Assembly (NCBI GenBank): GCA_963675995.2
Contig: CAXXIY010000002.1
Coordinates: 2,418,001 to 2,482,000 of the forward strand
Origin: JAAFHB01 sp963675995
GTDB lineage: Bacteria > Bacteroidota > Bacteroidia > Bacteroidales > Prolixibacteraceae
Direction of reading: 5' to 3'
DNA length: 64,000 bases
Both the position numbers and the translations under genes were made by a program. This document shows, one piece after another, positions 1 to 6,844 of this stretch; within the stretch, counting starts at the first letter, position 1; each line of letters begins with the position of its first letter. Below the pieces are notes generated by a model that made no database searches, was not told where the DNA came from, and saw nothing but the letters and a program-made list of their open reading frames with translations.

Positions 1-465
1 GACATTACTCAGCAGCATTGCCAAAAACATCATAAGAATATGAATAATAAGCACACCCTGAGGAACTTCTCCTGTAAACCGGATCACCACAGGTGCTCCA
101 TTCCCAATTGTAAGAGGGGTTCCCTCTTTTATTAAATCAACCTTATATTCGATCTTTCCGGCAGGTGGTTGATTCGGCAGGTATGCCACCAACTTGTCTC
201 CCTCCCTTTTAAGTTCAACTTTTGTCATTTCATCACGAGAAGGATATTTTCGATAAAGAAGAGTCCCTTTAACAGTAATATCAGAAATCTGAAGAATCAC
301 CGGGCAATCTGACTTGCCAGCATGCGACCGCAAAAAAACCACAGGAAATTTCTGAATCCCCGTATTTACCTCACTCTTAAATGGATGAGTCGGACCCGTC
401 ATCCGTTGATAAATGCCAGCAGAAACAGTCAGCAACAAAGCAAGGATCCAAATAAAGCCTTTCAT
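1..465 (-). CDS. Membrane protein of unknown function, 3' part missing
   Basis: The reading frame opens at an ATG (463-465) and stays open for 155 codons to the window edge, so the C-terminus lies outside. Residues 1-19 form a hydrophobic segment that could be a signal anchor or signal peptide (MKGFIWILALLLTVSAG). Residues 20-134 are hydrophilic and beta-rich in appearance, with one Cys (Cys54), and contain a Pro-rich turn (LPNQPPAGKIEYKVDL). A second strongly hydrophobic segment starts at about residue 137 and runs off the edge. The layout suggests an extracytoplasmic beta domain followed by membrane helices. I do not recognise the family. It is divergent from the DUF6807 gene, sharing a 175-bp gap. 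Confidence 0.7.
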   Translation of the reverse strand, partial: MKGFIWILALLLTVSAGIYQRMTGPTHPFKSEVNTGIQKFPVVFLRSHAGKSDCPVILQISDITVKGTLLYRKYPSRDEMTKVELKREGDKLVAYLPNQPPAGKIEYKVDLIKEGTPLTIGNGAPVVIRFTGEVPQGVLIIHILMMFLAMLLSNV

Positions 466-640
466 GTGTAAATTATTTGTTTTTTAAAAGCTACATGGAA
501 CCCTCATTGATTTTCATCTTCATTGGTGAGCTTTTGCACATGAAGGTTTCATTGTATTAATTTAGCCAATAATGATCCGTGAAAATAACATTTAATTACT
601 ATTTTTACAACTTCAACCATTTTTTAAAACACAAATTCAA

Positions 641-1699
641 ATGAAGTTGCAAACTATTACTTTGGTATTGATAAGTATGATTATTTCTGTAAATCTAAAT
701 GCAGAAACTAGGAAAGAGATGGGACCCAAAATCAATTTTATTGTCAAAGAAGCTGAGAAAAAGGTGGATGTGATGATCAGTGGAAAGATGTTCACCTCTT
801 ATTGCTGGCCAGACGACGTAATGAAACCGGTTCTTTACCCGGTATTGACTTCTGAAGGAACGGAAATAACGCGTGGTTACCCTTTGAAACCAAGAGCCGG
901 CGAACGTGTTGACCATCCACACCACATTGGCATCTGGTTTAATTATGGTGATGTTGACGGATTGGATTTCTGGAATAACTCCACTGCCATTCCGGCAGAT
1001 AAAAAAAGTGGCTTCGGAACCATTAAACACATCAAAATCAATCAGATGAAGGAGGGAAATGGAGAAGCCCTGCTGGTTACAACCGAAAGCTGGATTAATC
1101 CTGCAGGAAAAGAGTTACTTGCAGAAAAAACAGAATATCATTTTATCGCAAAAGGATCAACCCGGATCATTGACCGTGTTGCCACATTAACTGCCACGGG
1201 AAATGCTGTTTCGATGAAAGATAATAAAGAAGGGGTGATTGCCATTCGGGTTGCGCGTCAGCTCGAACTTCCTTCAAAAGATGAAGTGGTTATGACAGAT
1301 GCCAAAGGTAATCCTACAACCGTTAAAAGGATGACCAACGAAGGGGTTTCTGGAAGTTACCGAAGCAGTGAAGGGATCAAAGATGATGCTGTATGGAGCA
1401 CCCGTGCTAAATGGATGGATCTCAACGGGATGATCGGAAAAGAAAAAATTGCTGTAGTTATATGCGATCATCCTAAAAACCAGAGTTATCCTACTTACTG
1501 GCATGCAAGGGGTTATGGCCTTTTCGCAGCAAATCCGCTTGGCTGGAGCGTTTTCACAAAGGGAAAGGAGACATTGAATTATGCCATTCCTGCAGGTAAA
1601 TCATCCATCTTCAGATACAGATTTATCATCCATTCCGGAGGTGATCTTACCGATAGTGAAATCAATAATTATGCTACCGATTTTGCCAAAAGGTATTAA
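641..1699 (+). CDS. Secreted DUF6807 (PmoA-like) family protein
   Basis: This 352-residue protein starts with a signal peptide (MKLQTITLVLISMIISVNLNA, cleavage near residue 21), so it should act in the periplasm or at the surface. The body matches the DUF6807 family, often annotated 'PmoA family protein' in Bacteroidota. Visible hallmarks are the block around DHPHHIGIWFNYGDVDGLDFW (about residues 91-111), the WINPAGKELLAEKTEYHF segment and the late HARGYGLFAANPLGWSVFTKGK segment. Despite the label there is no reason to link it to methane oxidation. The family is common beside carbohydrate-catabolism genes, and a sugar-related role is only inferred. It is monocistronic, closed by a good terminator at 1720-1746. 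Confidence 0.85.
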   Translation: MKLQTITLVLISMIISVNLNAETRKEMGPKINFIVKEAEKKVDVMISGKMFTSYCWPDDVMKPVLYPVLTSEGTEITRGYPLKPRAGERVDHPHHIGIWFNYGDVDGLDFWNNSTAIPADKKSGFGTIKHIKINQMKEGNGEALLVTTESWINPAGKELLAEKTEYHFIAKGSTRIIDRVATLTATGNAVSMKDNKEGVIAIRVARQLELPSKDEVVMTDAKGNPTTVKRMTNEGVSGSYRSSEGIKDDAVWSTRAKWMDLNGMIGKEKIAVVICDHPKNQSYPTYWHARGYGLFAANPLGWSVFTKGKETLNYAIPAGKSSIFRYRFIIHSGGDLTDSEINNYATDFAKRY

Positions 1700-1719
1700 A
1701 AACAAATATTGATATTATA

Positions 1720-1746
1720 AATCCGGGTTCTGCCCGGATTTTTTTA
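1720..1746 (+). terminator. Rho-independent terminator after the DUF6807 gene
   Basis: An 8-bp perfect stem (AATCCGGG/CCCGGATT, 1720-1727 with 1733-1740), a 5-nt loop and a T-run to 1746 lie 21 nt after the stop codon. Confidence 0.9.
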
Positions 1747-1812
1747 TCTTTTACTTTACCATTTCGAATATTCGATGTTTTCATTGGCAAATTAATAATA
1801 ATCTCCTCTTTC

Positions 1813-3045
1813 ATGGTTCTCAACTACATCTGGATATTCTTCTTTATAATTGCCTTTGTTATTGGGTTGATTAAAATGATTTTCTTTGGTGATATGCAGG
1901 TATTTCCGGAGATGGTCAATTCAACTTTTGACATGGCAAAAAGTGGATTTGAGATTTCGCTTGGTCTTACAGGGGTCCTTACCATGTGGTCAGGGATAAT
2001 GAAAATCGGAGAGAAAGGGGGGATTGTTAATATCATATCGCGATTAATTGGACCATTTCTGAATAAGCTATTTCCGGAATTAGGGAGTAGCCATGCGGCT
2101 TATGGTCCGATGATGATGAATTTTGCTGCTAATATGCTCGGACTGGATAATGCCGCAACCCCCATGGGATTAAAGGCAATAGGTGAAATTCAAAAGACCA
2201 ATCCGCACAAGGATACTGCCTCAAACGCACAAATCATGTTTCTGGTTTTAAATGCATCAGGTCTTACGATTCTGCCCATCTCGATTATGGTTTATCGTGC
2301 CCAATTAGGCGCCATTGATCCTTCAGATATTTTTATACCTATTTTATTAGCCACATTTTTTTCCTCACTCACGGGATTAATTACTGTGTCGTTATACCAA
2401 CGAATCAATTTATGGGATCGTACAATAATCAGCTACTTGTCAGGTTTGACTTTATTCATTGTTGCTCTGATCTACTGGACCAGTTCCATCCCTCAGGAAC
2501 GTCTGTCTCTCTACTCAAAGGTATTTAGTAATTTGATCCTTTTTTCAATTATCATTGCATTTCTTCTTCTTGGACTCAGGAAAAAGATAAATGTATATGA
2601 AACTTTTATCGATGGAGCCAAAGAGGGATTTACCACTGCAGTTAAAATCATCCCCTATCTTGTAGCCATCCTTGTTGGTATAGGCGTTTTCCGTGCTTCC
2701 GGTGCGATGGATTATATGACAGCTGGTATAAAGTGGGGTATTGAAGCGATTGGATTAAACAGCGATTTTGTTGGAGCACTTCCTACAGCTTTGATGAAAC
2801 CGCTAAGTGGAAGCGGATCACGAGGAATGATGGTTGATGCAATGAAGACTTTTGGACCTGATTCATTCGTTGGCCGACTCTCTTGTATTGTTCAGGGAGC
2901 CGGAGACACAACATTTTTCGTTCTGGCTGTTTATTTTGGTTCTGTCGGTATTAAAAAAACCAGGTATGCATTAACCTGCGCTTTAATTGCTGACCTTGCA
3001 GGTGCGATTGCGGCAATCCTGATTGCCTATCTGTTTTTTCATTGA
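1813..3045 (+). CDS. Nucleoside-recognition (Gate) domain membrane protein, SpmA-SpmB fusion
   Basis: This is a 410-residue polytopic membrane protein. The N-terminal half resembles SpmA (FGDMQVFPEMVNSTFDMAKSGFEISLGLTG at about 25-54; NFAANMLGLDNAATPMGLKA at about 103-122). The C-terminal half resembles SpmB (YETFIDGAKEGFTTAVKIIPYLVAILVGIG, then GALPTALMKPLSGSGSRGMM and GAGDTTFFVLAVYFGSVGIKKTRYA). Spore-forming Firmicutes have two separate genes, while the fused form is usual in non-sporulating Bacteroidota, so sporulation is not implied. Substrate is unknown; the Gate domain is shared with nucleoside transporters. The start is the ATG at 1813. No partner gene is co-directional: the gene is flanked by a terminator upstream and a large palindrome downstream. 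Confidence 0.88.
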   Translation: MVLNYIWIFFFIIAFVIGLIKMIFFGDMQVFPEMVNSTFDMAKSGFEISLGLTGVLTMWSGIMKIGEKGGIVNIISRLIGPFLNKLFPELGSSHAAYGPMMMNFAANMLGLDNAATPMGLKAIGEIQKTNPHKDTASNAQIMFLVLNASGLTILPISIMVYRAQLGAIDPSDIFIPILLATFFSSLTGLITVSLYQRINLWDRTIISYLSGLTLFIVALIYWTSSIPQERLSLYSKVFSNLILFSIIIAFLLLGLRKKINVYETFIDGAKEGFTTAVKIIPYLVAILVGIGVFRASGAMDYMTAGIKWGIEAIGLNSDFVGALPTALMKPLSGSGSRGMMVDAMKTFGPDSFVGRLSCIVQGAGDTTFFVLAVYFGSVGIKKTRYALTCALIADLAGAIAAILIAYLFFH

Positions 3046-3060
3046 ATGTGTCTCTTTCAT

Positions 3061-3100
3061 AAGAATCCCCGGTGAGGCTAATTTCCTACCGGGGAATCTT
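3061..3100. terminator. Likely bidirectional terminator hairpin
   Basis: A 13-nt stem with one A-A mismatch (3061-3073 with 3088-3100; core ATCCCCGGT) encloses a 14-nt loop. It sits between two convergent genes. The T-run is weak on both strands, so termination is inferred mainly from position and symmetry. Confidence 0.6.
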
Positions 3101-3134
3101 TCAATATTTAATACAAAAGTACCCTAAGGTTTGC

Positions 3135-3356
3135 TTACTTTTTTACTGCATCCTTCTTTGTACAGGTAGCTGCATCCTTCTTACAACATTTGGTAGTTGC
3201 AGTTTTATCGCCACTTTTGCAACAGGCAGCTTTATCACCACTCTTTGTACAAGCAGTTGCAGGTTTTTCTTTAACTTTTGCATCCTTCGCATTTACATTG
3301 GTTGTTGCCAGTGTTAATCCAGCAACCATCACGAACAAATAAAATAATTTTTTCAT
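3135..3356 (-). CDS. Small secreted Cys/Lys-rich protein
   Basis: This encodes 73 residues from the ATG at 3354-3356. A longer in-frame start at 3404 exists, but the residues before this Met are not signal-like, whereas MKKLFYLFVMVAGLTLATTNVNA is a clear signal peptide. The mature part is about 50 residues made almost only of Lys, Ala, Thr, Asp and Cys, with seven Cys as singles and CC pairs (ACTKSGDKAACCKSGDK, then TKCCKKDAATCTKKD). Two imperfect KSGDK units suggest internal duplication. Paired Cys in a small basic exported protein fit metal binding or disulfide cross-linking, which is inference. No catalytic domain can be seen. Confidence 0.75.
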   Translation of the reverse strand: MKKLFYLFVMVAGLTLATTNVNAKDAKVKEKPATACTKSGDKAACCKSGDKTATTKCCKKDAATCTKKDAVKK

Positions 3357-3699
3357 CTTGAATAATTTTACGTTAATAACATGCAGCTCACAAGGATTGT
3401 TCAATTTCTGATTTGCAAATCAAAAAAGCGAAATGCCCAGGCACTATCCAGCGGAACCGAGTGTCAAATTTGGTGAATTTAATCTGAAAATCCCTAAAAA
3501 AAAAATAATTTACATAACTCTCTCATTTTATGAAATATAATCATCATTCATTAATTAAGTTATCACGTATGAATTGAGAATCTTAAGCAAAAACATCTCG
3601 CCATTCAAATTAAAATCCAATTTTCTATCGATTGATTCCGTATCATTGCACTGAAAAGTCAGAATTACTGAATCACGATTTCGAAAAAAGTTGTTCCAA
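3357..3699. other. Gene-free interval between divergent genes
   Basis: AT-rich, with an A10 run near 3497. A 62-codon minus-strand frame at 3555-3743 overlaps the YkgJ start and has no coding character. I see no convincing -7 box, hairpin or repeat. It presumably carries the promoters of the two divergent flanking genes. Confidence 0.5.
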
Positions 3700-4302
3700 A
3701 TGGTTTCAAACAAAATTGCATTTGCTGTTGAGAAGGTTTTCAAAGATTTAGATGAACATATGTTTCAAACGACCTCAAAAACAGGAATGAAATGTCTTCA
3801 TATGTGCAACGCCTGCTGCAGGAAGACCAATATTGAAGTGAGTCCTATTGAGTTTATCCCTCTTGCAGCATGGCTTTATGAGACAGGAAAGGTAGATGAA
3901 TTTCTGGATCGGCTCGATAAAAGCGATCGAACTGGACACTGTCCGCTCTATTCAGCTGAGACAGGGAAAGATGGCAATTGGGGCTGCTGGAACTATGAGA
4001 AAAGGGGATTGATTTGTCGTCTCTTTGGATTTGGTTATCGGCTCAACCGCGATGGAATTCCCGATTTAGTTACCTGCAAAGAAATGAAAGAGAGCTGTCC
4101 TGAAGGTGTTGCAAAAGCATATCATTTAGGCATTGAAAGCCCGGAGGAAATTCCTCTTTTTAGAAATTATTCCATGCAGTTATATACCATTGATGCCAAT
4201 CTGACTATCCCCCAATTACCCATTAATAAAGCAATCAGATTGGCGATAGAAAAACTTTATTTTCATTATTCAGAAAATATTGATTATTCAAATGCGGAGT
4301 AA
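3700..4302 (+). CDS. YkgJ-family cysteine-cluster protein
   Basis: The 200-residue protein carries the zinc/iron-chelating YkgJ pattern: a first cluster CLHMCNACC (about residues 32-40), then single conserved cysteines at CPLYS, GCWNYEKRGLICRLFGFG and LVTCKEMKESCP. Family members bind a metal through these cysteines, and the biochemical role is not settled. A TTG at 3691 would add three residues, but the ATG at 3700 is preferred. It is convergent with the ferritin-like gene at 4338-4808, with 35 bp between stops. The pairing of a metal-chelating candidate with a ferritin-like protein is suggestive only. Confidence 0.85.
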   Translation: MVSNKIAFAVEKVFKDLDEHMFQTTSKTGMKCLHMCNACCRKTNIEVSPIEFIPLAAWLYETGKVDEFLDRLDKSDRTGHCPLYSAETGKDGNWGCWNYEKRGLICRLFGFGYRLNRDGIPDLVTCKEMKESCPEGVAKAYHLGIESPEEIPLFRNYSMQLYTIDANLTIPQLPINKAIRLAIEKLYFHYSENIDYSNAE

Positions 4303-4337
4303 CGCACTCATCAACGTAAGGTGAAGCAGTTTTCATA

Positions 4338-4808
4338 CTAAACAAAACCATTATCATTCAAATACTTTTCGATACGTTTGGCATGATTAATATCTTCGCC
4401 GTTCAGTTTCTGGAAGATCTTCATGACTGTCGAATTTGGCCTGGCGGTCATAAAGAGTTCAAAGTGGGATTCGCCTATTGAATTCTCGAGTTCAAGAGCA
4501 AAATTAAACGCATCAAAACGTACCTGGGACCCATATTTGAAGACCTCAATACGCTCTTTAATTATAACATTCATCCTTTGTAACTCCTTAATCTGTTGTT
4601 CAATTGAATCAGCAGGCAAAATATTTTCAGTAAAGAAGATATCGTTAATAGATTCAATTAACGCAGCATGATTCATCTCTTCGATCGAGATATTCCACCA
4701 AAAATTATAATCCTCTGGAAATTTAGCGCTAAATAATTGGTAAAGGTCCCCGATGTTCAGTTCCAGCGCAACTGATTCCGCTAAGTAAATTTTAATCACC
4801 TCATCCAT
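4338..4808 (-). CDS. Ferritin-like (rubrerythrin-type) four-helix protein
   Basis: The protein has 156 residues, is almost entirely helical and lacks a signal peptide. Carboxylate and histidine positions fit a ferritin-like diiron site: Glu11 in AESVALELN, an EExxH-like motif IEEMNHAALIE (about 42-52), a Glu in the third helix (ENSIGESHFELF), and GEDINHAKRIEKY near the C-terminus. No rubredoxin domain with CxxC pairs is present, unlike classical rubrerythrin. It may serve peroxide detoxification or iron handling; I cannot tell which. The ATG at 4806-4808 is the only good start. Confidence 0.75.
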   Translation of the reverse strand: MDEVIKIYLAESVALELNIGDLYQLFSAKFPEDYNFWWNISIEEMNHAALIESINDIFFTENILPADSIEQQIKELQRMNVIIKERIEVFKYGSQVRFDAFNFALELENSIGESHFELFMTARPNSTVMKIFQKLNGEDINHAKRIEKYLNDNGFV

Positions 4809-4965
4809 TGCAAATTAGCTTTATTAACAGGATTCAATTATTCTTGATTAAAAATATTTCAATTTTCGAAATCGCCCTCCGTTTTTTAAAACTTTTATCC
4901 TCTTTCCCAAATTTTCATTATTTGGTAGGTAAAGAAAGGGTTAGAAAGATTAATGATGGTTTTAT

Positions 4966-4973
4966 TACCTTTG
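4966..4973 (+). promoter_or_regulatory. Bacteroidota -7 box upstream of crcB
   Basis: TACCTTTG is an exact TAnnTTTG match. A weak TTAG at 4941-4944 could be the -33 element. The predicted start, about 7 nt on, falls at the foot of the hairpin at 4980-5019. Confidence 0.5.
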
Positions 4974-4975
4974 CA

Positions 4976-5023
4976 ATTACAGAGGTGATCTGCTAGTCGA
5001 AACCATTCAATCACCTCTGCAAT
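4976..5023 (+). promoter_or_regulatory. Strong hairpin in the crcB-DUF190 leader
   Basis: CAGAGGTGAT (4980-4989) pairs perfectly with ATCACCTCTG (5010-5019) over a 20-nt loop, and three more pairs form beyond a single A-C mismatch (4976-4978 with 5021-5023). It is 26 nt upstream of the crcB start and is not followed by a T-run. It does not match the fluoride (crcB) riboswitch consensus, so it may be an operator or a different leader RNA. Confidence 0.55.
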
Positions 5024-5048
5024 AGAAGTATAATTTGAAGTTTAACGT

Positions 5049-5426
5049 ATGTTCAGAACATTAATGATTGTCGGTACCGGAGGATTTATTGGTACAATCT
5101 TAAGATTTTTGGTCTCCCGCTATTTTCAGGAGAATACTTTTTCCCTTTTTCCCTGGGGTACATTCTCTGTAAATATTGCAGGAAGTCTCCTGATTGGAAT
5201 CTTTTACGGAATGTCTGAACGGGGCAATCTACTTAGTCCTGATATGCGAATATTCCTCACCGTTGGCATTTGTGGAGGATTTACAACATTTTCATCACTC
5301 ACCAATGACACATTTATCCTGCTTCAGGATAAAGAGTGGTTCAAACTAAGTCTTTACACCTCGTTGAGCTTCTTTTTTGGACTACTTGCGGTTTATCTTG
5401 GTCGTACTTTCATTAAATCAATGTAA
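5049..5426 (+). CDS. crcB: Fluoride channel CrcB/Fluc
   Basis: The 125-residue, four-helix inner-membrane protein has the hallmarks of Fluc fluoride exporters: GGFIGTILRF (11-20), the pore Asn in VNIAGSLLIG (Asn42), and the GGFTTFSS segment (76-83) containing the Phe-box residues. It should work as an antiparallel dimer and export fluoride passively. Only two bases separate its stop codon from the DUF190 ATG, indicating co-transcription and probably translational coupling. Upstream lie an exact -7 box and a strong hairpin. No fluoride riboswitch was recognised, although that is the usual control of this family. Confidence 0.95.
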   Translation: MFRTLMIVGTGGFIGTILRFLVSRYFQENTFSLFPWGTFSVNIAGSLLIGIFYGMSERGNLLSPDMRIFLTVGICGGFTTFSSLTNDTFILLQDKEWFKLSLYTSLSFFFGLLAVYLGRTFIKSM

Positions 5427-5427
5427 T

Positions 5428-5784
5428 ATGGAAATCAATACACCTACGGTACTACTCCGTGTCTTTGTCAGTTCAACAGATCATATTAAGCAAGATTCGC
5501 TTTGCGAATCAATTGTCTTTGCGGCTAAGAATGAAGGCCTTGCAGGTGCCACTGTTACAAAAGGGATTTTAGGGTATGGCGCCAGCTCTGTAATTCATTC
5601 CTATAAATTCTGGGAAGTTACAGACAAACTTCCCATTGTGATTGAGATTATTGATGAAGAAGTAAAGATTCGAAAGTTTTATGAAACCATCAGACCACAA
5701 CTAGAGTCGATGCGTTATGGATGTTTGGTAACAATTCAGAACATCGAAGTATTACTTTTCAAATCGGGGAAAAAGAGCCAATGA
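5428..5784 (+). CDS. DUF190 family protein, CrcB partner
   Basis: From the ATG at 5428 (a longer frame reaches back into crcB) this gives 118 residues, typical of DUF190. The family pattern is visible: LLRVFVSSTDH, SLCESIVFAAKNEGLAGATVTKGILGYG (about residues 23-50), then KFWEVTDKLPIVIEIIDEEVKIRKF. DUF190 proteins have a PII-like ferredoxin fold, and genes of this family often sit next to crcB, as here. A regulatory or accessory role in fluoride resistance follows from that association and is not proven. It ends 13 bp from the convergent SGNH hydrolase stop, with no terminator between them. Confidence 0.88.
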   Translation: MEINTPTVLLRVFVSSTDHIKQDSLCESIVFAAKNEGLAGATVTKGILGYGASSVIHSYKFWEVTDKLPIVIEIIDEEVKIRKFYETIRPQLESMRYGCLVTIQNIEVLLFKSGKKSQ

Positions 5785-5796
5785 AAATTGGAATAC

Positions 5797-6567
5797 CTAT
5801 TTCCCAAATACATATTTCATCCATGCTTCAGCCATCAGTTTTGCCCCGGCTATTGAGGGATGGACACCATCACCTGTCCAGTAATTTGGAGGGACCATTT
5901 TGGATGCTTTGGCAAAGATTTCGTGATAGGGAATAAAAATCGCATCAAATTCACTTGCCAACTTTCTTGCTGAGGCTCGGTAAAGATCAAATTCCGGAAA
6001 CCAAGTTTTGTCCACGGCTCTACACCCTAAAACTGCAAATGGCTCACATATAACGAGTTTTACTTCGGGAAGCGCTTCCCTGGTTCTTTTGAGCAGGGCT
6101 CTAAAATCCTTTTCATAAATTTCAACTGTTCCGTTATAATTTCCGTTATGTTTATGCCAATAGTCATTAACACCAATCAAAATACTTAAAACAGAAGGTT
6201 TCATGTCGAGACAATCGCTTTGCCACCTGTCTGCCAGCTGGTAAACCTTATTCCCACTAATCCCTTTATTATAGACCTTCAGATTCTTTGCCGCAAAGGT
6301 ATTCAGCAGATCGGCTGCAGCCAGGAAGGCATATCCACCACCCAGCGCACTTTGATTATTGGGATCTTTTCCCTCACGATTTCTCCCTGCATCGGTTATA
6401 GAATCTCCCTGAAAAAGTATCGTATTGCTCTCTTTTAAGGAATTATGACTGATTTTTGGAGACGGTGAACCCATCTCAATTTCCATTGCAGAAAGAACTG
6501 CGGGAATTGCGGTTAATCCGGCGCTCCCGATCAAGGCACTTTTCAAAAAATTTCTTCGATCAGACAT
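5797..6567 (-). CDS. Exported SGNH/GDSL-type esterase
   Basis: A 256-residue hydrolase with a Tat-like N-terminus (SDRRNFLKSALIGSAGLTAIPAV; twin Arg at residues 4-5). The SGNH blocks are complete: block I FQGDSITDAG with nucleophile Ser56, block II GISGNKV, block III GVNDYW, and block V GDGVHPS with the Asp and His of the triad. Such enzymes deacetylate polysaccharides or cleave esters; a role on pectin or xylan acetyl groups would suit the divergent uxaBA operon next door, but this is inference. Length and domain order are normal for a single-domain SGNH hydrolase. Confidence 0.88.
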   Translation of the reverse strand: MSDRRNFLKSALIGSAGLTAIPAVLSAMEIEMGSPSPKISHNSLKESNTILFQGDSITDAGRNREGKDPNNQSALGGGYAFLAAADLLNTFAAKNLKVYNKGISGNKVYQLADRWQSDCLDMKPSVLSILIGVNDYWHKHNGNYNGTVEIYEKDFRALLKRTREALPEVKLVICEPFAVLGCRAVDKTWFPEFDLYRASARKLASEFDAIFIPYHEIFAKASKMVPPNYWTGDGVHPSIAGAKLMAEAWMKYVFGK

Positions 6568-6757
6568 TTTGATATTTTTTATTTAAATGCTAAAATTAAC
6601 AATTCATTTGTTTTCTGATCACATTTTTGAATCAACATCAACCACAAATATTAATTTTACATTAAATCAACGACAAGAATATAGCTTATACAATTATCCT
6701 TCAGCTATTTATAAAATTATCAGCAATTCAAGAATCTTATTCCCGCAAATAATATTC

Positions 6758-6791
6758 TACTTTTGTCATATTCCGTGTTCGCACACGGAAT
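6758..6791 (+). promoter_or_regulatory. uxaB promoter with palindrome over the predicted start
   Basis: TACTTTTG (6758-6765) matches the -7 consensus exactly. Five bases on, ATTCCGTGT (6770-6778) and ACACGGAAT (6783-6791) form a perfect 9-bp inverted repeat around TCGC. It covers the predicted transcription start, as expected of a repressor operator, or forms a hairpin at the RNA 5' end. It lies 53 bp upstream of the chosen uxaB start. Confidence 0.55.
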
Positions 6792-6844
6792 GAATATTAA
6801 GCAATTCTCAAGTGGGAGAAACTACAAACAATAAGAAATCAACA

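Noticed and set aside
1813..3045. Sporulation role suggested by SpmA/SpmB similarity
   Set aside because: The fused form is common in non-sporulating Bacteroidota and no other sporulation gene is present.
3072..3317. An 81-codon Cys-rich plus-strand frame
   Set aside because: It is the antisense of the small exported Cys/Lys-rich gene and starts within the terminator hairpin.
4806..4820. A TAATTTG-like -7 box just before the ferritin-like gene
   Set aside because: It lies a few bases from the ATG, which would put the transcription start inside the gene, and it is one base short of the consensus.
4808..4996. A 62-codon plus-strand frame before crcB
   Set aside because: It runs into the leader hairpin, has no family resemblance and ends at the promoter region.
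4980..5048. Fluoride riboswitch upstream of crcB
   Set aside because: The expected conserved stretches (GGnGAUGG-like start, AUAA linker, GCUGAUGAC-like end) are absent. Only a hairpin is supported.
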